Below the pieces are notes generated by a model, which saw only the letters and a program-made list of their open reading frames with translations, was not told the DNA's origin and did not search any database. From contig NZ_AXAE01000023.1 in the NCBI RefSeq assembly GCF_000472705.1, forward strand, positions 2,501 through 66,500: DNA of 64,000 nucleotides, given 5' to 3'. This document shows positions 19,580 through 27,614 of this stretch, piece by piece. Each line of letters starts with the position of its first letter. The stretch's first letter is position 1. This DNA is from Mesorhizobium erdmanii USDA 3471 (GTDB lineage Bacteria; Pseudomonadota; Alphaproteobacteria; Rhizobiales; Rhizobiaceae). Position numbers and translations under genes: made by a program.

Positions 19580-19777
19580 ATGTCCGCTCAAGACCTTCTT
19601 CTGTTGGGAGCCGTGCTCTGCCTCGTCTTCATAGCCGGCGCCGCGATCTATTTCGATCTGGCTACGTTCAGGAGAAGCAAACACCTCTCGGCAAGCCAAG
19701 GCTTTGGGCACGTTTCACCCTCGCGCCAACCGCACAAAGGCATTGAAGCGAAGAGCAAGAAGGAAAGACATCAATGA
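19580..19777 (+). CDS. single-span membrane microprotein (65 aa)
   Basis: AAGGGG lies 8 bases before the ATG. A hydrophobic helix (about residues 6-25, LLLLGAVLCLVFIAGAAIYF) is followed by a basic tail with RRSKHLSASQGF. It aligns with the 57-residue protein at 42698, which has the same order: helix, YF(D/E), basic residues, H-x2-AS-x-GF, and a C-terminal E-x-K. The TGA overlaps the phasin ATG (ATGA), so it is translationally coupled to phasin and PHB synthase. Function is unknown; it could anchor granule or stress proteins at the membrane. Confidence 0.8.
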   Translation: MSAQDLLLLGAVLCLVFIAGAAIYFDLATFRRSKHLSASQGFGHVSPSRQPHKGIEAKSKKERHQ

Positions 19778-20154
19778 TCTGGTATCCAGAAGACGTTCGT
19801 GCACCGGAATTGCCGCCTTTCGCCAATACCAGCAAAAAATTGATACGAGCGACCGCCGCGATGCAAGCGCATTCGATGCGTGCGCTGCTGCGCTACCAGA
19901 TCGAAGGCGTATCGTTTCTCAAGCGGCGGTTCGAGGATGACCTGAAGCTGATCGAGAAACTGACAGAGGGTGAGTTCGTCGACGCCTTCGACGTGTTCGC
20001 AAACTTCGTCCAGAATGCCACGTCCGACTATGCCAAAGAGGCGGGCAAGTTCGCTTCCATAGGCGCCAAGCTCGCTTCGGAGACGGCCGGCCAGGTGCGC
20101 CAAGAGGCCGAAACCACGATGGACGATATGGCTGCGGCAACGCTTGCAACCTAA
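19774..20154 (+). CDS. phasin-family protein
   Basis: 126 residues, mostly amphipathic helix. Segments such as QIEGVSFLKRRFEDDLKLIEKL and DVFANFVQNATSDYAKEAGKF match the phasin 2 family that coats polyhydroxyalkanoate granules. It is directly upstream of, and nearly overlaps, the PHA synthase gene, which supports the call. The start overlaps the previous stop codon. Confidence 0.88.
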   Translation: MIWYPEDVRAPELPPFANTSKKLIRATAAMQAHSMRALLRYQIEGVSFLKRRFEDDLKLIEKLTEGEFVDAFDVFANFVQNATSDYAKEAGKFASIGAKLASETAGQVRQEAETTMDDMAAATLAT

Positions 20155-20155
20155 A

Positions 20156-22036
20156 ATGTTACGATCAAGAAAGAGCGGGCGGAAATCGGCCGCTGATGGG
20201 CCTTCGGCCTCAGGTGTTCCCAAGGCGGGCCATGAGAGGATGCGGCGAAAGTCTGACCAGGATGCCGTCGGGGGCGCGTTAGTCCTCGCCGAGACACCCC
20301 GGCCGGACAATGAAGCCGTGGGCATCTATCGAGATGTCGACCGGCTGTCGCATGCGTTGTTGGCCACTGCAACCGCGGGCATTTCACCTATCAGCCTGAT
20401 GCAGGCTTGGCAGGATTGGATGCTGCATCTTGCCCTGTCACCTGGTAAGCAAGGCGAGGTCTATGCCAAAGCCATCGAAAAGACGGCAAGGCTGAATGAC
20501 TTCCTTTTCCGCTGCACACTCGGAATGGGCACTGCGGCCCCAACCATTGCGCCGTTGGCCCAAGATAGAAGGTTCCAGCACCAGACCTGGCAGGTTTTTC
20601 CGTTCAATGCCATGCAGCAAGCCTTCCTGCTGTCCCAACAATGGTGGCACAACGCGACCGTAGGCCTTCCGGGAGTCGCCAGGAAGCATGAGCGGCTGGT
20701 CGAGTTCTACAGCCGCCAGATTCTCGACATGGCCGCGCCGTCGAATTTCCCTCCGCTCAATCCGGAGGTGATCGAGAAGACCATTACGGAAAAAGGCGCC
20801 AATTTCGTCAACGGCGCCAACAACCTGATTGATGACCTGCTTCGCCTGGCCGACGACAGGCCGCCGGTTGGTGCGGAAAACTTCCGGCCGGGTATCGAGG
20901 TCGCCGCCACACCGGGCGAAGTGATCTTCCAGAATGAACTGATGGAGTTGATCCGCTATGCGCCAATGACGGACACGGTGATGGAAGAGCCGATCCTCAT
21001 CGTTCCCGCCTGGATCATGAAGTACTACATTCTCGATCTGTCGCCGCGGAATTCGCTGATCCGCTACCTGGTCCAGAGAGGGTTCACGGTCTTCTGCATC
21101 TCCTGGCGCAATCCGGGTGCCGACCAGAGCGGGTTGTCCCTGGACGACTACCGTCACCTCGGTGTCATGGCGGCCATGGATGTGGTCGGAAAAGCGACTG
21201 GGAGCCGTCGTATCCATGGAGCGGGCTACTGCCTGGGTGGGACGCTGCTGTCGATTGCCGCGTCGGCGATGGCCCGTGACGGCGATCGGCGGCTCGCCAG
21301 CTTGTCGCTTTTCGCAGCGCAGGTCGACTTCGAAGAACCGGGCGAACTCGGGCTTTTCATGGACGAGAGCCAGATCACGCTGCTCGAGGACATGATGTGG
21401 GTCGAGGGCACCCTCGACCAGCGCCGCATGGCCGGCGCTTTCCAGATGCTTCGATCTCAGGACCTGATCTGGTCGCGCATCGTGCGTGAATATCTGCTCG
21501 GCGAGCGCGCTCCGATGACCGACCTCATGGCGTGGAACGCCGACTCCACCCGCATGCCGTTCCGCATGCAGTCGCAATACTTGCGGCAGCTTTATCTGAA
21601 CAATGACCTTGTCGAGGGACGCCTTTGCGTCGAGGGCAGGCCTGTTCATCTGGAAGACATTCGAGCGCCGGTGTTTGCCGTCGGGACAGAGACTGACCAC
21701 GTCGCGCCATGGCGCTCGGTATTCAAGCTGACTTATCTCATCGACGCGGACATGGACTTCGTCCTGACCAGCGGCGGACACAATGCGGGCATCGTCTCTG
21801 AGCCCGGCCATCCGCGCCGTTCCTATCGGCGGCTCAGTTGTCACCACGACGATGTCCGTCCGGACGCGGATGAATGGGCGAGCAACGCGGCCCGAATATA
21901 TGGCTCCTGGTGGCCGGCCTGGGTTGAATGGCTAACGCGCCATTCCAACGCTGGGATTGCCGCCGACCGGGTCGGCACTCCAGGCGAACTGAAGACGATT
22001 TGTGCGGCGCCCGGAACATATGTCCTCGAGCGATAA
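20156..22036 (+). CDS. phaC: poly(3-hydroxyalkanoate) synthase, class I-like
   Basis: About 626 residues. The PhaC N-terminal domain occupies roughly residues 90-260. The catalytic fold has the lipase-like box GYCLGG with the nucleophilic Cys, an Asp in GTETDHVAPW and a His in SGGHNAGIVSEPGH. It polymerises hydroxyacyl-CoA into storage polymer, a sink for reducing power when respiration is limited. The exact start is unclear: ATG 20156 follows the phasin stop, an in-frame TTG lies at 20144, and there is no strong RBS. It forms an operon with the microprotein and phasin from the site at 19512. A second phaC elsewhere is likely for the genus. Confidence 0.92.
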   Translation: MLRSRKSGRKSAADGPSASGVPKAGHERMRRKSDQDAVGGALVLAETPRPDNEAVGIYRDVDRLSHALLATATAGISPISLMQAWQDWMLHLALSPGKQGEVYAKAIEKTARLNDFLFRCTLGMGTAAPTIAPLAQDRRFQHQTWQVFPFNAMQQAFLLSQQWWHNATVGLPGVARKHERLVEFYSRQILDMAAPSNFPPLNPEVIEKTITEKGANFVNGANNLIDDLLRLADDRPPVGAENFRPGIEVAATPGEVIFQNELMELIRYAPMTDTVMEEPILIVPAWIMKYYILDLSPRNSLIRYLVQRGFTVFCISWRNPGADQSGLSLDDYRHLGVMAAMDVVGKATGSRRIHGAGYCLGGTLLSIAASAMARDGDRRLASLSLFAAQVDFEEPGELGLFMDESQITLLEDMMWVEGTLDQRRMAGAFQMLRSQDLIWSRIVREYLLGERAPMTDLMAWNADSTRMPFRMQSQYLRQLYLNNDLVEGRLCVEGRPVHLEDIRAPVFAVGTETDHVAPWRSVFKLTYLIDADMDFVLTSGGHNAGIVSEPGHPRRSYRRLSCHHDDVRPDADEWASNAARIYGSWWPAWVEWLTRHSNAGIAADRVGTPGELKTICAAPGTYVLER

Positions 22037-22052
22037 CCTTGCTCTCAGCCGT

Positions 22053-22066
22053 TTGAGCCAAATCAA
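22053..22066 (+). promoter_or_regulatory. FNR/FixK-type site TTGAGCCAAATCAA
   Basis: One half-site is TTGAG. The centre is about 88 bp before the prs-like gene at 22148. Confidence 0.55.
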
Positions 22067-22147
22067 GGTTCGGTGACCGCTGGCACGGTATCGATAGACA
22101 TGAAAAGGCGAACTGGTGGGCATCACGTGGCATCGGTGAGATAAAAC

Positions 22148-23125
22148 ATGCGCTTGTTTGCCTTGAGAGAAACCGGTCGGCTGGGTGGCGATGTCGCGCG
22201 GATCCTGGGAGTTGAACTCGAACCCCATGAGGAGCGCGATTTCGAGGACGGCGAGCACAAGGCCAGACCTCTCGTTAGCGTGCGTGGCGAAGATGTGTAC
22301 GTCATTCAAAGCCTTGCAGGCGAAGCCGGCGCCTCCCCCAACGACAAGCTGCTCAAGCTTCTCTTCTACGTCGCCACATGTCGGGAGAACGGCGCGGCGC
22401 GCGTTACGGCGATCACGCCCTATTTTGCCTATGCGCGCAAGGAGCGGCAAACCAAAGCGCGCGACCCCGTCTCGACGCGTTATGTGGCGCAGTTGTTCGA
22501 AGCTGTCGGAACCGACTGCCTGGTCACCCTCGATGTCCACAACTTCGCGGCGTTTCAAAACGCCTTCCGTTGCCGAACGGTTCATCTCGATGCGGGAGCT
22601 CTCTTTCTGACCGCGCTTCGCGAACTGGCCGGTGCCGAGCCCATTGTGATGTTCTCTCCCGACGGGGGCGGCGTGAAGCGTGCGCAACTCTTGAAGGAGA
22701 GATGCGAGGCGGCGATGAGCAACGAGGTGGGGTTCGGTTTCATGGAGAAGCGCCGGAGCCGTGGCGTCGTCTCAGGCGACCTGTTCGCCGGCGAGGTGAA
22801 CGGAAAAGTCGTCTTCCTCGTCGACGACATGATCAGCACCGGCGGCACGATGATCCGCGCTGCTCACGCCTGCCGGGAGCGCGGGGCAAAGGAAGTCCAC
22901 GCCATAGCCACGCACGGCCTGTTCAGCAGAGGCGCGGAAGCTTTGTTCACCGACACCGCCATCGGGCGCGTTGTGGCTACCGACAGCGTGGGGTCGCCAT
23001 CGAAGACGACATCCGGTCACGAAGCAAAGTTGCAGATACTTTCGATCGCGCCACTGATTGCCGAGGCGATCAAGCGCCTGCACGTAAACGGTTCGATTTC
23101 CGAATTGGCAGGCATGGAGCGGTGA
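22148..23125 (+). CDS. prs: ribose-phosphate pyrophosphokinase paralogue
   Basis: 325 residues. It has the PRPP-binding loop VFLVDDMISTGGTM (about residues 220-233) and the N-terminal phosphoribosyl-transferase-like fold with ITPYFAYARKERQTKARDPVSTR, the flexible catalytic loop. These differ from housekeeping Prs (which has RKDRK-like sequence), so this is a divergent paralogue. It would make PRPP from ribose-5-phosphate and ATP. It is monocistronic behind a FixK-type site. Its last 56 bases overlap the end of the convergent COG2187 gene. Confidence 0.9.
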   Translation: MRLFALRETGRLGGDVARILGVELEPHEERDFEDGEHKARPLVSVRGEDVYVIQSLAGEAGASPNDKLLKLLFYVATCRENGAARVTAITPYFAYARKERQTKARDPVSTRYVAQLFEAVGTDCLVTLDVHNFAAFQNAFRCRTVHLDAGALFLTALRELAGAEPIVMFSPDGGGVKRAQLLKERCEAAMSNEVGFGFMEKRRSRGVVSGDLFAGEVNGKVVFLVDDMISTGGTMIRAAHACRERGAKEVHAIATHGLFSRGAEALFTDTAIGRVVATDSVGSPSKTTSGHEAKLQILSIAPLIAEAIKRLHVNGSISELAGMER

Positions 23126-24110
23126 GTTCTCTCTTCGCCCCGGCTATATAGGCGAGCGCCAGCGCTGGCCACCTTTTGGGATCCCGGACAACGCTATCGA
23201 GAAGGTGCGCTACGCAAAGCCGCGCTCGCAGCAACATTCGAAATGAACCGTAGAAAGCCAGGACTTCGTCGTCTGGGCGGGCGCCAAGGTGCGTCTCCAG
23301 CGTGTCGAGAAGTACGGTTCGGACCCAGCCTGCTCCCAGCATCGCGCATTCGAGACCCAGATAATTGATTTCGTCATAAGGATCGACGATGCGCATGGTG
23401 CGGTCGAATTCGAGGCAGTCAATGACCTGCATCGGTGTGCCGACATACACGTGCTCGGACCGGAGGTCACCGTGCCCCTCGACGATGCGGCCTTCCTCGA
23501 TCCTCGCCTTGATCCTCGTGGCCAGTTCCTCAAACCGGGGGTCGGCTATGTCAAGTATGGGCAAGGCAGCATCTGCGACGCCGAGCGCAGGCTGCCCGAG
23601 AATGGCTCGATTGACAGCCTGTTCCTTGGCGAGGTTCTTCAGGTAGAGACCACCGTCTTCGATCTGTGGCGGACAACCCGAATAGAAGCTGGCCATCAGC
23701 TCGCCGAGCTTCTGAATGTCGCTCCTGGTCACGAGTCCATTGCGCAGTCTCGCGTCAAGCAGGTCGGCTTCGGGAAGGCGCTTCATCTTGACCAACCAGT
23801 CGACGACCCGGCCTTCTCCCGCGAGATTGAGATGTCCGCTCAGGTCACATCGTAGCGGAATAACGGAACGATAAGTGTCGGCGGCAAGCCTTTTGTTAAG
23901 CCGCAATTCCTCCTCGCAGAAGAAGCGCCGCCGAGCAAGCGCGCGGAAGTCGAGGAAGGGATATCGGACCGGTTTCTTGAGCTTATAGACGCGGTCATCA
24001 GTGAGGAAGACCCATGACATGTGGGTTTCCCGAGCCTCGACGGAAAATGCCGGGCGAGGATACGACCTCACATCGCTCAGGAAGCGCACCTTTGCCGCCA
24101 GGTCGATCAT
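23070..24110 (-). CDS. COG2187-type kinase-like protein (APH fold)
   Basis: 346 residues, start at 24110 with GAGGT upstream. The N-terminus (THMSWVFLTDDRVYKLKKPV) contains the lysine of a kinase N-lobe. VEGHGDLRSEHVYV (about residue 210) matches the aminoglycoside-phosphotransferase catalytic loop, and IDCLEFDRTMRIVDPYDEINYL supplies the second acidic motif. The family is often fused to an AAA ATPase, which this copy lacks. The substrate is unknown. It is regulated by the shared site at 24186 and converges on prs with a 56-bp overlap. Confidence 0.85.
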   Translation of the reverse strand: MIDLAAKVRFLSDVRSYPRPAFSVEARETHMSWVFLTDDRVYKLKKPVRYPFLDFRALARRRFFCEEELRLNKRLAADTYRSVIPLRCDLSGHLNLAGEGRVVDWLVKMKRLPEADLLDARLRNGLVTRSDIQKLGELMASFYSGCPPQIEDGGLYLKNLAKEQAVNRAILGQPALGVADAALPILDIADPRFEELATRIKARIEEGRIVEGHGDLRSEHVYVGTPMQVIDCLEFDRTMRIVDPYDEINYLGLECAMLGAGWVRTVLLDTLETHLGARPDDEVLAFYGSFRMLLRARLCVAHLLDSVVRDPKRWPALALAYIAGAKRELTAPCLPIRKSNRLRAGA

Positions 24111-24185
24111 CTGACATTACCTCTGGATGCACTATTGGAACGCGTGAAGCACATCGAACAGATCGGCCAAAAGGCGCGGCGTGCC

Positions 24186-24199
24186 TTGATGCGCATCAA
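24186..24199. promoter_or_regulatory. shared FNR/FixK-type site TTGATGCGCATCAA
   Basis: Perfect 14-bp palindrome (TTGATGC/GCATCAA). It is 82 bp from the leftward start (24110) and 67 bp from the rightward GTG (24260). Confidence 0.75.
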
Positions 24200-24259
24200 G
24201 GAATGCGGCGGTTGTTCCCTTATTGTAGCTCTTTGATCGATCCGCCGGGGAAGTTCAGG

Positions 24260-25177
24260 GTGACTACTCAGGCCAGCGTTGATGCTGTCACCCCAACAGC
24301 TGTGGCATCTCCAAGCCTGCCGGCCATTAATTTGATGGTTGCAGGCAGGCTGCGTGACTGTGCCGACCTCCTCACGCAGCAGGGCGAGGGCGGATTTCGC
24401 GCCAGGGCCTTCCGGCGCGCGGCCGATTTCATCTCGACGCTGTATCGCCCGGTCGATCAGATTCTCTTGCAGGAAGGCCGCGAGGGATTGGTCTCCCTGC
24501 CCACCGTTGGTACCGGGATCGCCGCCGCGATCGTGGAAATGGTCGGCACCGGGCGATGGTCACAACTGGATCGCCTGCGGGGAGAACTTGCCCCCGAGAT
24601 GCTGTTCCGGAGTATTCCAGGTATCGGCGCGAAGCTCGCAGGCCGCCTTGCCGCCGATGGCCAGATCGATAACCTGGAGGAACTGGAGCAGGCCGTTCGG
24701 TTCGGCAAGCTGCACGTGAAAGGCCTCGGACCGCGCCGCAAGCGGATGATCACCGCAGCTATCGCGGAACGCCTCGGCTGGCCGAAATTTTCCCAGCAGG
24801 CCAACGCCGCTCGCCCACCTGTTTCGCTACTTTTGCAGGTTGACCGGATGTATCGGGACAGCGCCGCCGCAGGACATCTGCGCAAGATAGCGCCGAAGCG
24901 TTTCAATCCCACTGGCGACGCCTGGCTGCCCATCCTGCATGCCCGCCATGGCGGCTGGCATTTCACGGCTCTGTTCTCAAACACCCAACTCGCGCACCAG
25001 CTCGACAAGACGTCTGATTGGGTCGTCATCCACTACGAGAAGGATGGAGAGCCGGAGGGCCGATGCACCGTGGTCACCGCCTCACGGGGACCGTGGCGAG
25101 GGCAACGGATCGTTCGCGGACGTCAAGGCCCTGAAGACGAAGAGGAGGTATCGGATGAAACGCGGAATCGGAAGTGA
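24260..25177 (+). CDS. helix-hairpin-helix protein, PolX N-terminal part without polymerase
   Basis: 305 residues from GTG 24260. Residues 25-175 match the N-terminal 8-kDa and finger regions of bacterial family X DNA polymerases, with two helix-hairpin-helix motifs (LPTVGTGIAAAI and IPGIGAKLAGRL). The catalytic palm and the PHP domain are absent. Instead there is a C-terminal domain around VSLLLQVDRMYRDSA ... WLPILHARHGGWHFTALFSNT, possibly interacting with DNA or a partner. It may bind gapped or nicked DNA during dormancy. It overlaps the next gene and shares the site at 24186. Confidence 0.8.
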   Translation: MTTQASVDAVTPTAVASPSLPAINLMVAGRLRDCADLLTQQGEGGFRARAFRRAADFISTLYRPVDQILLQEGREGLVSLPTVGTGIAAAIVEMVGTGRWSQLDRLRGELAPEMLFRSIPGIGAKLAGRLAADGQIDNLEELEQAVRFGKLHVKGLGPRRKRMITAAIAERLGWPKFSQQANAARPPVSLLLQVDRMYRDSAAAGHLRKIAPKRFNPTGDAWLPILHARHGGWHFTALFSNTQLAHQLDKTSDWVVIHYEKDGEPEGRCTVVTASRGPWRGQRIVRGRQGPEDEEEVSDETRNRK

Positions 25178-25580
25178 AGACACTGAGACGCGCGAGTTGG
25201 CAGTTCCCGGTCGCAAAGTCTGCTTCATAATCGCCAAGGCACATGAATTCGACGTCAAGGTCGCCGTTACCGAGCCGGATACGGGATCGAATCCCACGGA
25301 CGACAATGAGATCGCGGTGCTTCAGGACCATGACGATGATCCTGTGCATGAAGAGTTGGTCTCGCTGATCTCTGAACTCTCCATCGATGAGCAGATCGAC
25401 CTGGTGGCGTTGATGTGGCTCGGCAGGGATAGCGGTGCGGCGGTCGATTGGGACGAGCTTCGCCAGCAGGCCGCCGACGCCCACAACAGACACACGGCCA
25501 GCTATCTCTGCGGCAATCCGCTGCTGGGAGACCATCTTGCGGCGGGGCTCGATGCTCTCGGGCTGTCTTGCTCCGACTGA
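25155..25580 (+). CDS. DUF3775 family protein
   Basis: 141 residues, with an AGGAGG RBS inside the previous gene. Residues 20-30 (GRKVCFIIAKAHEFDVK) and the C-terminal LSIDEQIDLVALMWLGRD fit DUF3775, a small alphaproteobacterial family of unknown function. The middle is acidic (DHDDDP). It overlaps the helix-hairpin-helix gene by 23 bases and is therefore probably co-translated with it. Confidence 0.8.
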   Translation: MKRGIGSEDTETRELAVPGRKVCFIIAKAHEFDVKVAVTEPDTGSNPTDDNEIAVLQDHDDDPVHEELVSLISELSIDEQIDLVALMWLGRDSGAAVDWDELRQQAADAHNRHTASYLCGNPLLGDHLAAGLDALGLSCSD

Positions 25581-25587
25581 ACCGAAC

Positions 25588-25601
25588 TTGACGCGCATCA
25601 A
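25588..25601 (+). promoter_or_regulatory. FNR/FixK-type site TTGACGCGCATCAA
   Basis: About 59 bp before the Usp gene at 25654. Confidence 0.7.
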
Positions 25602-25653
25602 AGCAAAAAGCTCTGGACCGTGTTGAGCTACCGGCCTCCGATGGAGTCCGGAT

Positions 25654-26481
25654 ATGATCTACACGACAATACTGGTCCAGCTCGATATTGATGCACCGGC
25701 AAGGCCGCGCCTCGTTTTCGCGCAGGAGATCGCGAGGAAATTCGAGGCGGATCTGATCGCGTTGGTGGCGGCCGAGCCTTCCACATTAGTGTCGCCGAGC
25801 GAATCCGCCCCACTGGTGGCAGAGGTTCTGCGTGTCAGAACCCACGAAATCGAGGAGCGGATCAAGAAGCTCAAAGAGGAGTTCCTCGCCTTCGTCGGCA
25901 ACGACGAGCGAGCATCATGGCGCGCTGAACTCGATGATCCCACGCGTGCCGTTGCCCTGCACGCGCGCGCGGCCGATCTGGTGATCACCGGGGCGCCGAC
26001 TGCGGCTGCCGCCGGAGACTACCAAAGAACCGTCGATCCCGGCGCGTTGGTGCTGTCCCTGGGCCGGCCGGTTCTGTTCGCAGCCGACGGCCTCTCGGCC
26101 TTCAAGGGTGAGAGGGTGATGGTCGCCTGGAAGGATTGTCGTGAATCGCGGCGGGCGGTGGTCGACGCGATGCCTTTCCTGAGCAATGCCAAGGAGGTGA
26201 CTGTCTTCAGCGCTGCCGAGGAAGGAAAGGTGGCCGCGCGGGATGGTGTGGCGGACGTGGTTCGCTATTTGATGAAGCATGGTGTGACAGCCCGGTCCCA
26301 TTTCGTTGATGGCGAGGGAGTCTCGGCGGGCGACTCGATCGTCGTCGAGGCCGATCGTATCGGAGCCGATCTCATCGTGGCCGGCGGTTATGGCCATAGC
26401 CGTTTCCGCGAATGGGCATTCGGGGGCGCGACACGATCCCTGCTCAATTCGGGCTCGTTCCACAGGCTGTTGTCGAACTGA
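25654..26481 (+). CDS. universal stress protein (two UspA-like domains)
   Basis: 275 residues, similar in length and sequence to the proteins at 17921 and 33712. The first half begins MIYTTILVQLDIDAPA and ends GALVLSLGRPVLFAA. The second begins ERVMVAWKDCRESRRAV and ends DLIVAGGYGHSRFREWAFGG...FHRLLSN, with the nucleotide-binding glycine loop. It is the first gene of a two-Usp unit (45-bp gap) driven from the site at 25588. Confidence 0.93.
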   Translation: MIYTTILVQLDIDAPARPRLVFAQEIARKFEADLIALVAAEPSTLVSPSESAPLVAEVLRVRTHEIEERIKKLKEEFLAFVGNDERASWRAELDDPTRAVALHARAADLVITGAPTAAAAGDYQRTVDPGALVLSLGRPVLFAADGLSAFKGERVMVAWKDCRESRRAVVDAMPFLSNAKEVTVFSAAEEGKVAARDGVADVVRYLMKHGVTARSHFVDGEGVSAGDSIVVEADRIGADLIVAGGYGHSRFREWAFGGATRSLLNSGSFHRLLSN

Positions 26482-26526
26482 ATAGCCCTAGCAGCCCTGT
26501 CCCATAACCCGGAAAGAGATAAGCCG

Positions 26527-27363
26527 ATGCAATTGTTGACATCCCTGCTAGTGCCGACTTATCCGGACCCGCCGGGGCCGAAAGTTGCTTCGAATGCGGT
26601 GGCCGTGGCCAAGCAACTCGGTGCCACTCTGGATGCGGCGGTCATCAATGCCGACATTCCGGATGTCTCGAACGCCTTGTCCGGCTTGATGCTCGATCTC
26701 CCGGCGAAGATCCGCGAGGCCAATGCGGCCAGCAGGAATCGGGGCAAGGCCCTGCTGGAGACAGTCGCGGCCGAAGCTGCACGACGCAGGGTGACCTTGA
26801 CCTGTCAGGAACTGAAGGCTCAGCCAGCCTTCATGCGGGACGCTGCCGCCAGGGAAGCGCGCTATTTTGATCTCTGCATGGTGGGATGGACACGCGATAC
26901 CGAGTCAATCCGCGCGACCGCGGAGGAAGTGGTGTTCAGTTCCGGTCGGCCGACTTTGATTTTTCCGGGAGATGAAGATGTCGGTGCGCTCGATCACGTG
27001 GTGATCGCCTGGGACGGCAGCCGCGTGGCTGCAAGGGCGGTGGCCGATGCCAGGCCGTTCCTGGAACGGGCATCGACGATATCGATCATCACAGTGACGG
27101 ATGAGAAAGCGCTATCGCGCGAAGATACTGGGGATAGGCTGGCCAATGGTCTCGCGGCACGAGGTCTCCGGGCCACGGCCAAGTTGATCCACGCCGGCGA
27201 CAACAAAATCGCCTCCGTCCTCGAGGATCATGCCATAAGGATCAATGGCAGCCTCCTTGTCATGGGTGGATGGGGCCATTCTCGTATACGAGACTTCGTT
27301 CTCGGTGGGGCAACCGAGGGGATACTATCGGATCTGCGCTTGCCGGTGTTGATGTCGCATTAG
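26527..27363 (+). CDS. universal stress protein (two UspA-like domains)
   Basis: 278 residues with a GGAAAGAG RBS. It is more distant from the other island Usp proteins. It starts LLTSLLVPTYPDPPGPK and has the second-domain start DHVVIAWDGSRVAARAV. It ends SLLVMGGWGHSRIRDFVLGGATEGIL...LPVLMSH, with the G-x2-G-x9-G loop. It probably forms an operon with the preceding Usp gene. Its 3' end abuts the convergent 27360-27548 gene, overlapping it by four bases. Confidence 0.92.
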   Translation: MQLLTSLLVPTYPDPPGPKVASNAVAVAKQLGATLDAAVINADIPDVSNALSGLMLDLPAKIREANAASRNRGKALLETVAAEAARRRVTLTCQELKAQPAFMRDAAAREARYFDLCMVGWTRDTESIRATAEEVVFSSGRPTLIFPGDEDVGALDHVVIAWDGSRVAARAVADARPFLERASTISIITVTDEKALSREDTGDRLANGLAARGLRATAKLIHAGDNKIASVLEDHAIRINGSLLVMGGWGHSRIRDFVLGGATEGILSDLRLPVLMSH

Positions 27364-27548
27364 GCGCCGGCGAAGTCGCGATCGTCGAAGGGGTAGAAGT
27401 GGACCGCCTTCAATTTCACAGGCTTATCATGGCCCTCGATAAGGACCTTGACCCATTGGTCGCCTAGATTGTCTTGCCAGGTGTCGGTAACGCGGCATCT
27501 TACGGCCAGATCCATGCCGACCTCGATCTTGTCCATTCGCTGTGCCAT
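27360..27548 (-). CDS. small hypothetical protein (62 aa) downstream of groEL
   Basis: The sequence (DKIEVGMDLAVRCRVTDTWQ, then VKVLIEGHDKPVKL) suggests a small beta-barrel or SH3-like fold. It has no signal peptide or membrane span. It lies 66 bp downstream of groEL in the same direction and is probably in the same transcript. Function unknown. Confidence 0.7.
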   Translation of the reverse strand: MAQRMDKIEVGMDLAVRCRVTDTWQDNLGDQWVKVLIEGHDKPVKLKAVHFYPFDDRDFAGA

Positions 27549-27614
27549 TTTGCATTCCCGTTTGGTTGTGGCGCCTATGTTTTCGCTTCCTGTCCCTCAG
27601 GTCATTCGGACCAA

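Noticed and set aside
18860..19777. 305-codon rightward frame spanning the flavin reductase gene
   Set aside because: Only its last 65 codons (from 19580) are supported by an RBS and composition; the rest is antisense shadow.
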